DNA of 64,000 nt from Neodiprion pinetum (Eukaryota; Arthropoda; Insecta; Hymenoptera; Diprionidae): positions 31,235,257-31,299,256 of the forward strand of contig NC_060237.1 of the NCBI RefSeq assembly GCF_021155775.2, written 5' to 3'. The translations under genes were made by a program, and so were the position numbers. Positions 11,638-24,600 of the stretch are shown in pieces (within the stretch, counting starts at the first letter, position 1; each line of letters opens with the position of its first letter). Below the pieces are notes generated by a model. That model did not search any database and was not told where the DNA came from. It worked only from the letters and a program-made list of their open reading frames with translations.

Positions 11638-14085
11638 ATGGCAGAGAACGGATCGCTTGTCACGGTGTCAGGGGCAGCCCTATCTTTGCTTTTATACGAA
11701 AATGTGCGAAGTATGGGCGATCAGGTAATAAGAAATAGCCCTAAATTATTCCACACAATAATTTGCAACGATATGTTGTAAGTAGTCAAGGTCTATGTGC
11801 TGTTAAATTGGAGATTTCAACGTAGCCAGTATCATAACCTCTTTGCATGTGACGTTTCGGCTATATAAAATGTTTTTCTCATATCCTCAATATTATGTTT
11901 CAAGCGTGTTTCATTACTCTGACTCTCTTTTGTATTTCTACAGATTGGCTTCCTGGTGGGAGAAGTTCTTGTCTATGTTACCAAAAATGTCACTGATTCC
12001 GACAGACAAGTTGAAAACATAAAAACACATGTCGGTAGGTCACTGCAATTTCAATTGTTTTTCCACAAATGGTACACTTACATTTTGCGCATTCACTCTC
12101 GACTCGGATCGAAAGCGACATTTCAACTATAAATTTTGATACTCAAATGCTTATACATTACGAAGGATTGCAAGATTGCTGTTACTTTTACAGATATAAA
12201 CACGATTATTACCTATCCATCGACAAATTCGCTCTACAACGGCATAGGTCATGTGGATAAGGAAAAACTGAAAGCATTCATCCGCGATAAGAGCAAACAC
12301 ATCGTTGGATGGTTTCGATTCAGGAGAAATGGATCCCTTGTACCCACCCTACAGGATAAAATTTTACATAAGGAACTTAGATCGACTCTTTTCAACAGCG
12401 ATGCTAGGAATCACGAATACTTTACCATGTGCCTTCTCAACACCTCTGTATCGAATCGGGGTGGAACGCACAAGTTTAGACATGTTTTTCTTCGCTACAA
12501 AAACGGGTAATACCCAAATTTAACGCATAGAGTGGACTCTCGTACAGATTATTAAAACGTGCAAGTTTTCAGAAGCTCGATGTTGCACGCAATTAATTCT
12601 ACAGGACATTTAATTGGAACCAGTTCTTTTTCAATTTCACATAAACTTATAAAATCACAGTATTTATTCATACTGTTTGCTGTTTCAGTGATTTTGTGCC
12701 AATACCATTGAGAATAAATAACTTGGGTGACGATTCTTCTCGCCCGGATGGATCAGATTATAAACCCACACCTCTACAGAAATCTCTGTCTGAAACTGAT
12801 GCATTTACGAAAATCATCAAATCCCTAAAGTATGAAAAGAATGTGTTCATATTTCAAAAATTATATGTCATTATCCCTCTTTCAGAAAGTGTGATCATCG
12901 GATCCGCGATCCGTGCATTTAATGAAGAACATTTTTACTTCAGATTAGATGTGGTGAAAACTCCTGGAACAGAATTGGTGACGTGCATTCAGAAAGCAGC
13001 CGAGGATTATCTGGAACATTTAATCCCAAAACTATCTGCTTCAGACAGAGAGGTTGCGCAGTTAGAAAACAAAGTATGGCAATTACAAACAAAGATACTC
13101 GCTAAAAAGTTATCCAGTAAGACGAGAGAGCGAGAAACTTTCTGTCTGGGAAATCTGAACTGTCGGTGGGAAAAAAATGAGCAAGAGAGAGAGAAAAAAA
13201 AGCTAGAATCCAAGCTATCTGCCGACAGATTGCGAGACGAATTAATCGATATCTTCAATGACGACAGCTATGCTGTTAGAAATCAGTCTATGGTACAGGT
13301 ACGCATTTATTTAACGTATGGATGTACAGGTTTTTACCCCTACTGAAAAAGTTCGATAGGAAATGGTAGACTCTGATGAAGTGTTATAGAAAATATCATT
13401 TTGCGTTGTGTCTTTGAATCCCATTCTGTGACATTATTGATTATCGTATTGTTTTCTCTCAAATCCTATTGAGCTTTTCAAGAGGGGGCTGTGATTAGAA
13501 TTAAACAGATTTTCAACCTTCTCATCTTTTTATTCATAGAGGCAGGCCTCGTATACCAACAAGCAGAGGAATCTTGTAATTCAGGCGCAGAAAAGTGTTA
13601 ACGTTAACCCAAATAATTTCAATCAAGATGGCACAAAGGGAAAGTTTAATCCTGACTCATCAAAACCAAATACGAGTAGAGTTCAAGATCCCTTGGCTGT
13701 TTCAGTAGCAGTTACGAATATAGATATGACTGAGAAAAGCCTAAACAAAGATAGCAGATCAATGTCCAAAGAATCAAGTTCAAGTCCCGAATGCTTAATG
13801 TTTGTAAACCACGTAGACCATAACGATTCAAATTCAAATCTAGGCCGGGGGTACGGTCGTAACATTGGTAATCAATCCGAAACATTAGACTCAAGTTTTG
13901 GATCTAAAAAAGCGCGTCGAGGGAAACCGAGAACAGCCTCACACAGCCAAACACCGACTGAACAACACCAACCAAATGTGGTCGCGAAGTTAGAATGCCC
14001 TGTTTCTACTTTATCGTACAGTCAGGTCACCCGTAAATCAAACGACGCTAATACTATCCAATCCTCGGATTCGCAGGAGTACTGA
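11638..14085 (+). CDS. ABRAXAS2: BRISC complex subunit Abraxas 2 (Abro1/KIAA0157) homologue
   Basis: Five exons join in phase: 11638-11724, 11944-12034, 12194-12506, 12689-13298 and 13540-14085 (548 aa). In animals this protein is the MPN-minus partner that scaffolds the Lys63-specific deubiquitinase BRCC36 in the cytosolic BRISC complex. Support comes from the order of family motifs: GFLVGEVLVYVT near residue 30, a DINTIITYP segment near 60, VGWFRFRRN near 100, and NLGDDSSRPDGSDYK leading out of the MPN fold. A charged coiled coil (about residues 285-350) matches the segment that pairs with BRCC36. The C-terminal 180 residues are Ser/Asn-rich and unlike vertebrate proteins (human is about 415 aa). 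No Abraxas-1-type C-terminal SPxF is present. An in-frame ATG at 11599 would add 13 residues; 11638 has the better context and family fit. Confidence 0.9.
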
Positions 14086-16274
14086 GTAACTGATAATCTT
14101 GCAAATATTTAAACCATGTTATGTATAAATAATACGAGCACAAATGGTACAGAATTATGTAAGCGTGGCAGAGACATTGGCATACAATGAAATCACTAAT
14201 AAGTAAATGACTCTCAAACGATCTGATTGTAAATCACATTAAGTAAACTATATTTGTGAAAAAATATTCCCGCAATTCATCGCTCTGAGTCATATTTATT
14301 CGTTTGACGCATACGATTTAGTAAGTTCTATGCTGGATTTACCCATGGTACCACAATGTTATTTTTTTTTCCTTAAATAAAAAGAAGAACAATCACATGA
14401 CTTCGGAATTTTTTTCTCGTTCGCGAGTGATAGACCAAACTTATCCTAATTGAGATTGCTTGGATATTCTATGTATAGTACGATCTACTTAATTTCGTAT
14501 CATTATGATGAAGGCGAGTCAAACGGGATTAATATCGAAGATTCTGTAAAGTTAATTTGCAAATTTTAGAACTTTGTTGCAAGAAAAAAAGTGAGCTAGC
14601 AAGAAATTCCGTTCTATAAATGCAAACAAATATGAAGACACACTTGTACTAAGTAACAGACTGGTTTACTGTCTGTTGTTTTTTTACAAATAGCTTGGAT
14701 GAAGTATAAAACTTGATACATAAGTATGGTCCTTTTTGCACAATTGTTTTTATTGATAACAGGAAAATACCAAAAGCGTAGAAACTTGGTAATTTAAAAT
14801 TTCTAACTCTCGCTTGAAACGAAAAACCTAATTTTTGCATTGTATGTGATTATATTCCAATCGAGTAAATAAATAGAAAACACCTATCTACCACGTTCAT
14901 ATCAATGTTGAACGCAATATAAGTGTATTCTGCTTGTGTACTTGTAATTATCTTCATTGAATTAACAATTTAATGTCAAAATAATAAAAATAATGTATTT
15001 TGCTTATTTTGTCTAAAACTTTTCCACAATACTAATGAGCAATGACTGATGGTAATCGTAGGATTACATACAAACATGCCGCCATACGATGATATCGAAT
15101 ATTTATTACCGTCGCATTGCTTAAAAATGTCAGACGTTATCAAATCTATTCTTGTACTTTCTCGCGTGATAATAAATCCGTATAATGTATACATCATTAT
15201 TCTACCTGACGATCAATTCATTCAGGGAGAACTTTGCCGATGTCTAAGTTCGTTAATATTAACTCCCCAGTTTGAGCTGCAAGTGAAAATATGTCTAGTA
15301 TAAATGTCATAAACGTGTATAGTATTTACATTCGCAAAAGCATATTGTTGTAACATATTTTACTTCAGTCTTGCAAAATAATATATCTATAGAAAGGGTT
15401 TCCAATTTATTGAAACAAGGCAGACTTACTATTAGCACATCGGTCTGATAAGTGATTAAAAAACAATCTCACACTCACGAAATTTCTGTTTTACTGGCGA
15501 GTGTTTTACACGTCATTAGAATATAATAAAAATAAAATGTTTATCGCTAATTACTTAGGAAGCCGATTATTTTACTGCAGGTCCGAGATAAATACGTTTA
15601 ATTTTTAAAAGAACATACGATAAAACAGGTACACGGGTATAATAGCAATAAATTGTACAATAACGATTAAAAACGGGGTTTGAGTTAGTAAAATTATCGT
15701 GATGACAAATTGGGGAGAAAACACTATTTCCTTGTTATTACAATGACTGGATAACGAAGGAACTAAGATTTCAAAATATGTGTACGTTTCGTTTTATTAC
15801 GGTTTACTGAATCGTTACGATAACGTTACTAACTTCAACATGATGATTAAAACATGGGTATTTTTAAAATACTGCATCAATACGGAATGTGTGCTGTTAA
15901 TGTGGATATCATTTTTCACTTGAACATTTTCTCATTTATCTTTGCGACCGCGCACGTACGAATCCCAAAGTAACGGGATTTCTTCAATTGCGAAATTTGT
16001 ATAATATCCTTCCGCAAAATCGTCTTCTTATCCTCAGTCATGACAGTGACACGACGTGAAACGGAACATTTGAAAAAAGGAACTGAATATCAGACGTACT
16101 ACGGGTTTTCTATACCTATTCTAAAACATTTCGTATCCTTTGGTACAGTCCAAATATTACTTAGAAAATTCTGTGACTTCTTGAGGATACTTAGAGCTGC
16201 TAAAAATAGATCGAATTTGTTCTGGTTCCATTCAACTTAGTTTCGCATTCTTGTAACCCTGTCCTGTTGATATT
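14086..16274. other. Convergent intergenic region (3' flanks of Abraxas 2 and HPS1)
   Basis: AT-rich sequence between two convergent genes. It probably includes both 3' untranslated regions. I see no further coding frame or RNA gene. Confidence 0.6.
14376..14381 (+). promoter_or_regulatory. Possible poly(A) signal of Abraxas 2
   Basis: AATAAA about 290 bp after the stop codon. It is a simple match only. Confidence 0.4.
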
Positions 16275-19200
16275 TTACAGTATATCAATAGGGTTGTTTG
16301 GCACTCCGGTAACTTCCCATATCGTCGCTGCGAGTCTTCTGGAATGTTCCAAGACGCACGACGACGTTGCTAGACCCAAGTGTACACAGTAGAGCTCGTA
16401 TATTCTGATCTTGTTTGGTGATAACTTTGGAAAGCAGACTTCGACAAGTTTCCTTGAAGAATGGGAAATCGAAGTATTGATTGACTTGTAAAACTTAGAA
16501 AGAACAATGTTAACCAATTTTAGAATCATTCATTTGAGTTTCACTGAAATCAAATATGGCTGCACGTACTTGTAATAGTCACCACATATGATACCAGGCA
16601 GGGGGAGATTTTTCATTAGATGATTCGGGTGAATTTTACACTTCAAGGGCGATCCCTGAAAATAATTTTCGTATAAAAAATTACGCTGATACGATAGATA
16701 TTGACGATGAAAAATATACGTAGTTTAACAACATACCGAATTGTCCTCAAACCATAAAAAATACGCGTAATTAAACGTTGTATCCTTCCACATGACAGAC
16801 AAGTGTCCTTCTTGTAAATGAGCTCTGCTATGATCAACCATCGTCCATATCTATACATATGAACCCTTCGATTAGACATTCAACCCAGCATCTACGGTCA
16901 ACACACTTGCGCCATATGCGCCAGCGATATTTCGCGGTTTATATCCCCAGTTAAAATTGATCAATAACAATTTTGTTATAAGTGTTTTTCAAAGGTCAGG
17001 ACATCCCCACTAGAATGATAGGAATCTAGTTTTGGGGGGAAAAAATGGAAAACTCATTCATAATAACGATAATCGGCGATTTCAGCAAATTCAAACGAAA
17101 TACAAAAGTCTTGGTGCAAATTTACACGTGTGTGTAATGAAAGGGTTAATGGTAAATACAAAAATTAATCTTACGTTGCATATGTTACTTCAATAGGAGA
17201 GCAACAAATCGTTGAGTGACCGTTTCATATTACCTTCTTATTGGTAAGCGCTAATGTTTCAGGACTAGTGAAATCCAAAGTTGGAGCAGTGAGCCTGTGT
17301 GTCGTTCTGTCTACATAAATAAAATGAACCAGCCCTGGGAACTCTTCCAGATATTTGTTGATGGTTAGGGAAGTTCTCGTGAGTAAAACGACATTAAGGA
17401 TAGATAATACGATGGAAGTAGAGCTGCCAAGCCATAGTCAAAATTTAAAACATTGGAAATCCAATCGTAAAATTACTACAAACTTATTAAAGGATATGAG
17501 CCGAGAGTGAAGTTCTTAAGAGCTTTGACTTTCAAGAAATTGCTGAAGTCGTTGATCTTCTGTCTGACCAATTTACTGACAGCTGTAATGACGTCTACAC
17601 CTTGCTTCAGAAAGTTCTTGTCGAAGCAGGTGAGCTGCAGTAGCTCTTTCATAGTATCCGTAAATCCAGAAGTGCTGGATTCTATTCTCAGAACGCATTC
17701 GGGATCTCTGGATTTCAGTAGTTCTACATATTTCTTGCGTATAAATTCCCATTTCACTTGTAATCTCCTCTGACACATATCAATGTCGTTGTTTATATGA
17801 TTTCTGTTCTTCTTAATCCCGTCTATGGATTTCTTTATCGCTGCGTCTAAATTATCGAACGCTGGCTTCAGCTCGTCTATGTCTTTCTGCAGCTGTAGAT
17901 TGTTTATTGTATTCAAATAGTAAAAACTATCGTAGAGACCAGACGAAGTTGACAAGTTGCTTGCCTCTATGATTATAACTAAATTAATACCATCCGCTAA
18001 TTCTGTGATATGAATCGCATTTGCTGTATAGTTATGACCAGAACCAAGCAGTACCAGTTGGCTGTATAAATCATCTTCGGCCAACTTGTACAAGCCCTCG
18101 CTGATAGACGAATCTCTCGAGTCACCTGTAGGAGAGACTTCTTTGTAAAGTTCTGTCAGTTGGAGAAAAATAAGTTAAACGCATCACATTGAAGCTGGTA
18201 AAATCAAACTGAAGCTAGTAAACTAGCATGTGTGGTTGAATATATTGAACATCATCTAAATAAGATAATGTAGTAGAGTTTTACATCTAGATTCCACAAA
18301 CTGTTATCTTTTCACGAGATTTCATGTAATTTTGATGCTCGGGCCTTACTGCCTTATTTCAATAAATACAATCCCTTCGAACGTTATCTGTGACGACTGG
18401 ACGCGGAATCATACTGATAAATTTACCAAATAAATTCGTGATGTCTTTGCACGTTGGATTAGCTAATTTTCCAGCAATATTAAGGCCTTTTGACTCTTCT
18501 GTCAAGCTATTTTCCGGGCTTAAAAAGTCATCGTCAAAGTGATCTTGATCTTCCATTAATTTTCCTTTATCTCCAGCAACCCAGCATAGCAGCATCATTA
18601 GCAAAATATCAGAGGCACTCAAGTCGAGTGAATTTTTACTCGAGTATAAGGATAAAAATTTATTTTCCACCAAAATCAAGGCATGGACATTACTGAATTC
18701 CGATTGCGTTCTAAGTTTGTCAGTTGCATCGTGCAGTGCTCTCAGAGTAGCGGACGCTAAATCTGGATTCACGGATAATTGTTCTATAGCCTCGACTAGT
18801 ATGCTCTGCTCACATCCCCGCAGAGTTATCCAGGCGTCCAGTAAGGATGAAACCAGAGATACTCTTTGCTTGTTCCATTTTAATCTAAACAAATATCGAA
18901 TAAACAGGAAAGGTGAATGCTGTAACACTACTGATTAAACTTGATTTGTTTTCATCTCATGACACTAACAGAGCTACGTCAGGTCCACATAAGTGTCGAA
19001 CAATGGATACGCAGACACCCAGAGTCCTCTTCATTAAAGTGACGTCGCTACTGGCTATGTAGACAAACATATAGCCCATGAAATCATCAAATACCATGTT
19101 AGTGCCATCCTGACACTGTACAGATGTATATGAATTGCCAAATTGACACGCCATCACTCGCTGGGAAGTTACAATTGGCGCAAACAGTTGGATTATTGTA

Positions 19201-19498
19201 TTCGGACTCAGCTTGTTACTGACATCGTTTTCGTCCTGTAGAAGTAAACAGAAAAGCGTGTTTCCTGCATTATTTTATTCTAATTCAAGAAGAACAGAGA
19301 AAAGAGGGACAGACAAAATAATTATTGTAACCCAAGAAGGATTGGAGCTGTTGTGCCAATATAATAACACACAATTACCTTATCCTCAGGAATGAGTCCC
19401 TGTATCCTAGCCAGTTTCTGTATATGCGCGGCAAATTTTTTGTTGCACTTTGTAAATAACACATCGTTCAAGTGGTCAAATATTAAAATGCACCGCAT
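16275..19498 (-). CDS. HPS1: Hermansky-Pudlak syndrome 1 protein homologue (BLOC-3 subunit)
   Basis: Eight exons on the minus strand: 19379-19498, 18964-19235, 18427-18884, 17498-18152, 17234-17378, 16737-16850, 16570-16655 and 16275-16452 (about 675 aa; human is 700). HPS1 pairs with HPS4 in BLOC-3, a longin-domain guanine nucleotide exchange factor for Rab32/38-type GTPases in lysosome-related organelle biogenesis. Recognisable segments run in the family order: MRCILIFDHLNDVLF at the start, RVSLVSSLLDAW, LSLYSSKNSLDLSASDIL, YLEEFPGLVHFIYVDRTT, FNYAYFLWFEDNS, PLPGIICGDYYK and a C-terminal RIYELYCVHLG...RRLAATIWE. All junctions keep phase. The exon end near 18964 is the least certain because its donor is weak; 18427 has an alternative nearby. 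The intron 17379-17497 is of the AT-AC minor class (separate entry). Confidence 0.9.
17379..17497 (-). other. U12-type AT-AC intron in HPS1
   Basis: The intron starts ATATCCTTTA, the canonical minor-class donor. It ends in AC, and a branch-site match TATCCTTAAT lies 15 nt before the 3' end. Splicing here gives an in-frame protein (GS then RTSLTINKYLEEFPG) that aligns with the vertebrate family. The only GT donor in the region would lose the conserved YLEEFPG start. Confidence 0.85.
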
Positions 19499-20642
19499 TG
19501 CAGTCGGTTGAAAGTGACAGGTGGCTCGCTACAAAAATAAATACATGCACATATGTCTACGCACACAGGCTACAGAACCGTAGTAACCTTGCATTTACGT
19601 TGAAATTCGAATGCGACTGCAGAATTTTATTCACGACGCAGAGAACTATCAATTTCTGTCACTTTGAAACGTCTCTTGGAACGTAATCAGGTACTTGTCA
19701 ATATTGACAAGGGGATCCTTGGTTCTGATTCTGGCTTTTGGCCTAATCAGTTTGAAGCTCCGGCGTCTAACAGGTGGCGCTAACGACGTGATTCTCGACG
19801 AGCGTTCGAAATCATTTGAAAACCATTGCGAGCCACTTCAGAGCGCTAGAGAGCAGCCCCCGTAAAGTAACGACAAAATTCAAATTCCCACGCAATGAAC
19901 AGGTAAAATTTTGGTACCGTCAATAAATTCATCAATGGAATAATTGTCCACGAATTCGCCCACACATTTACTTCTTCTATACACTTTACAGCCGGACGTG
20001 TCTCACGTCAAAGTTTCGATTTTTTCGGTAATTGTTATAGCACACAACGAGCAAAGACCTCGGGACGAATTATTCACCACTCCTACTACAACTTTTCAGT
20101 CATTTCCAGAGAAGTGAGAAAAAAAAAAAAGAAAACCGAACAGGTGCGAACATACAAGCCACGAAGACCGCAAGCGGAATAATTAGTCCCGCGTTTGAAG
20201 GACCTCATTAACTCGAGAGGACGAATGCACAGCTCTGTGTGCGCGTGTATGTGATTACTTTACTTTGCGAACGCTTGTACATCCGCGTCCATGCATATAT
20301 CGTTCGGCGGTTTTAATTGCCGAGGAAGCTGAGAGATAGCTGGAGTATGCGTATTTATGTACGTTGCAGTATTGTGGAGAGGCCACGGATGTTACGAGCA
20401 GTGAATTTTAGTGGGATTCCGGAGTCAGTGAGTCACATTTGTTCGTGCATCGCGCTTCGTAATTGCAAAGGCTTACCGGTTGTCTTACGTTTTAATTGTA
20501 CGAAAATCAAATATTGCCAAAAGTGATACGCATACGTCGTTATACCGATGTTTTGCTGGTTGCATACCAACAATCAGCTGTAATTACGAAAGTAGTACGA
20601 AGAACAAAGGGTATATTTGTTCAGATTGGCAGAAATTTAAAT
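19499..20642. other. 5' flank of HPS1, no supported gene
   Basis: Upstream DNA of HPS1. It may act as a shared promoter region with the candidate plus-strand exon at 20643. There is an A-run at 20120-20131 and short chance frames only. Confidence 0.5.
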
Positions 20643-20839
20643 ATGTACAGCGTTCACGTGACACCCGGAGGATCTTCGAGCAAGACAAGCACCGCGAGAG
20701 GACACCCGGGCAGTGAAATCACTTACAAGGCTCGACGTCGAGAATCTGTGCCAATTCGTGTCATCAACTATCTACGATCCCAATTCAAAGCCGACGACAT
20801 ACCAGGCGAGTCACTAATTGGTTTTAACAATGAACCGCC
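20643..20839 (+). CDS. Candidate first coding exon, gene unknown
   Basis: An ATG at 20643 opens 65 codons of mixed, basic composition (start MYSVHVTPGGSSSK, end ESLIGFNNEPP). The frame runs into a consensus donor gtaagt at 20840, leaving two bases of a split codon. I do not recognise the peptide. The next plus-strand gene is the KChIP-like gene 7.4 kb downstream, but its first located exon needs a one-base carry-over. The two cannot join directly, so at least one more exon would be needed. It may be unrelated or spurious. Confidence 0.3.
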
Positions 20840-21687
20840 GTAAGTTATGAAATGTGAAAAGTTATCACCTGACTTCGAGAGTTCGTATAAAGGATATGGA
20901 AATCAGAATACATGTGTATGCTATGTACGTACGTACATATAGGTACATACTTCTATTTATTTTAATCTTAAAAAATATATCGTTATTCTTATTCATTATA
21001 CAGTTATATAGGAACGGATATTATAAACATATCTACGGATAATTGTGACGTTAGTTTGATTTTCTACGCGCAGGTAAATGATCGTGTATCTTCGGCTCTT
21101 GTGTTACCTGATGAAAGAGAATTCCTATACGAAATAGCTTTCAATTTTTGTGGTCCCAATTGATTCACTATGCCTAGTATGCAAATAATAACGGTTTCTC
21201 GCATATAATAATAGGTACGTGTAGCAATTTCACCGTGAATACCTATAATACAAACGTATATAACGTTTCATCGATATCAAATAGTTGTGCAACTCCAAAT
21301 ACCTGTATCAGAAGGTACTAAGAAAAATCGTTGTATTATTGATCGTACTTTATACCCTTACTCCCATAAGCTTATTGTTATTGTGCTCAAGAATTATACT
21401 ATCACGATTCTGTACAAACAATACATAGGTACCTTTGAAAGGTATATAAAAACTGCCCTCTATTTATACTCAGAAAAAAGTACTGAATTTTTGGCATAGG
21501 AAAAAAATCAACTAAAACAAATCTGCAGTATTGTTTCCACAGAATATTCATTCATTCTTTGCAGAATTGCAATTGTTTCTGCTCTGTTTTTATCATTCGA
21601 CACTTTTTGACTAGCGTGATGAAAATATCTTCGGTGAAATTTGTAAAAATACGAAAGTGATCCAATAATACGTAAAGAAAAAAGTTC

Positions 21688-24600
21688 TTAGTCTCTCGCT
21701 TTCGAGTTCGGGATGCCCCGTTCCGTAGCAGTGCTATCAGAGATTACATCCCGATCAACTAGATCCTTAGGACTCATCTGCAAAAAGATTGTGATTGGTT
21801 GAATTTCGATAAATGGTTGAGTCGCGAATAATCGACAAGCACGTGTCTAATTACTTACGTTTTTCAGATTCGGCAATAACTGCGTATTTTCCCGGTCGTT
21901 ACTGTCGCTACGTGTGCTTACAGACTTGACGTTCTGTTCGGGCCATTTTGATTCCGGCGGGTCGGCCGACGGACTCTCTTCCACAACGAATTCCGCTGTT
22001 ATCTGCTCTTTGTCTAGCCGAAACGCTTGCAACTCATTGCCATTCAGTTCGATATTCTGGATATTATTCATATCCAGTTGGACCGCTTGCGGCTGTGAGA
22101 CATTATACTCGTTCCCGTTAGCGTCTTCCTCGGAATCAGCAGGGATCGTACCGTCGCACCTACGGGATTCGTTTGCGTCCTTATCTTTATCGATAACCTT
22201 GATATTTTTCGACATTTGCATGCCGGTCCTAGTGTCGTCGTATAAAAGCCAGTACGGTGAGAACGTGTGCTGCCTATACTCAGCGATAAACCGCCGCTTC
22301 TGCGAGCACGGCGAACTACCGGAAAACAATCTTTGGGTAACAATCGGGGCGGCGTAGCAGTAGATGCACGAAGTCTGATCGATTCTCGAATAATCTATGT
22401 ACCCGTAAGTGTTCAAGTTCAAAATATTCTCGAGATAATTTTCCGTCATCTTGCCGATGGTTGGTCTCTGGGGCCAAAAAGGTTCCAAACTCGTCGTAAC
22501 GTCCGACTCGAGAGTCGTCGAAGCGCTTCCCATCAGCACGGTTTTGTTCTGACGCCGAGCTCGGCTCTCTCCTTCCGCTTCCGGCTTCGTTACCGTAATC
22601 GGCATGCCCCCGGCCTCGATACACAACTGCTGAGCATCGATCGTTGGCTGATCGTCAACCTTTCGAGGTCCGTTGTAGGTATAACACCCAAAATTACCCG
22701 CGCGATTGATTGCTTCGGTATGCGTTGTTTGCAACTGAGAAAAATTATCGATGTGTTTATTACAGGAGGAGGTAGAGGTGAACGACAGATTTTGCATCAA
22801 GGGCGCAAAGCCAGCGGTGGTTTGTTGCTGAATATCGGACGTCGCGTTGTAATTCCCTGAATAACCGAGAGGTTTGACAAAGGAGTAATTCCCGGCAGTT
22901 TCGTTGATCGACTTCGCTGGACGCTGAGGCGAATACATCTCTGAGCCATTGCTCATGTCGTGGTAAAACTTTCTTTCGGGACGCGAAGGAGCCGCGGCGT
23001 TGCTGCCGCAATGATCGACGACACAGTTCTGACTACCTGGATAAACAGTGGCGGCCCCCTCTTCGGCGGGGAAGTCTTGCTGCAGAGGATCGTACTCCAG
23101 GGGCCTGGAACTTGCGTAACCCACGACGTTGCAGGCCGCGTCGTAGTACGAACCGCCGGCCGCAGGCAGCGTCTTCGCCGCGTAGTTGCCGCCCTTTTCG
23201 TCGGTCAAATCCTCCACGTCGAAAGGAGCGGCAGCGCGCACCATTTCCCACGGCTGCGGACAGTTGGGTTGAATGTCGTTGAACTGGTTGGCGTAAAGCA
23301 GCTGGTACTGTACACCCGCGTTTTCCTCTGTGTTGATAACGCTTCCAGAGAACTGCCCCGCAGCGACCGGTTGATCGTCGAAAGTTCGACCGGTCGTCAC
23401 GTTGCCAGGGTTCAGGATCAACTGATCCCTCACACTGTTGACGAATTTGTAGTACTCGGAGCCGATCGGCCAGTTGTTGATTTCCTCGTTCCCATTCATT
23501 TCCGAGTTGGCGGAAAGGGTGTCAGAATTATCGAGCAGATTGGTTTGGCCGTGATTGTACTCAACGCCCCCCCAAATTCGGCAGCTCGAGCCCTGCGCCT
23601 CGGGGCTTGCAATTTCCCCCAGATCCGCACCGACCGGTGCTTGAAGCATCCGCCTAAGCAATATCGATGTATTTCCGTTGCCGGTCGGATCTTCCAGAAT
23701 TTGGTAGTCAAATGCACCATTTTGTACGTGGACTTGTTCAGAGTACGCCTGGACTGTTTCCAAGCTGTTCAACGGAGCGATGCTTGCGATCGGGTCAATT
23801 TCGTTTCTGGCATTGATCAGACCACCGTGATTACCAGAGTTCAACCTGTCGTTCATGTCTAAGTTGTTGTTGTTGTCATCGTTGTTCGTGTTGTATGTCT
23901 GATAGTCTCTTTGTATACGACGGAGCAGAAATTGGCGAAATTCTTCGTATTGTGGAACACGATTTGACTCATCTTGCCTGTTTGGGATTTCTTCCTCGGC
24001 CCCGACCTAGTTGATTAACAAAGTACAGTTCTTGATCTACATTATTATAATTCACACGAAACGCGCCTTACGTACGATTTGCGATAGTGTCATGCGTATT
24101 TGTTTCTCAACATTTAGTATATCGAAAAAGAACTTCCCCGCGCGTACTTCACCGATTTTCTTTATTCTGCGACCCCTTACGTTTGTTCGCAAAAATCGAG
24201 TCTTATGCGATTTCTCGCTACAATAGACGAACATTCATTTTTCTTTAAAAACCGATATTGGACATATTCGCTTGGACTTTATTCGCTATCAACAGACGAT
24301 ACTACGCGCAGTATTTTTTTTCTCAAAGCTTCCACCTCTTATTCATTGGGGGTATACTTCAGAGGTGGTTTTTACCCTTTGGACATTCAAATTGACACTT
24401 AAAGAACGTATCAAACACTCGTTTATCACTCCTAAGGCTGTAGAAAACTGATTCAACGAAAAGTTCAAGTTGCGCAGGTATGCCGCACAATTATTTCAAC
24501 AGTATTACCATTTTCTGCGTGCAGATAGATATTACAGTTGAAAGTTCTTCGCTTTCACGATCGGTACTTAATAATCCTCTTCCGGACCTCATCGTCAAAG

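Noticed and set aside
22267..23862. Long plus-strand open frames (197 and 300 codons) inside the 845-aa gene
   Set aside because: They are antisense to a minus-strand frame three times longer that continues across phase-matched introns. Their Arg/Val/Gly-rich composition is typical of complementary-strand shadows.
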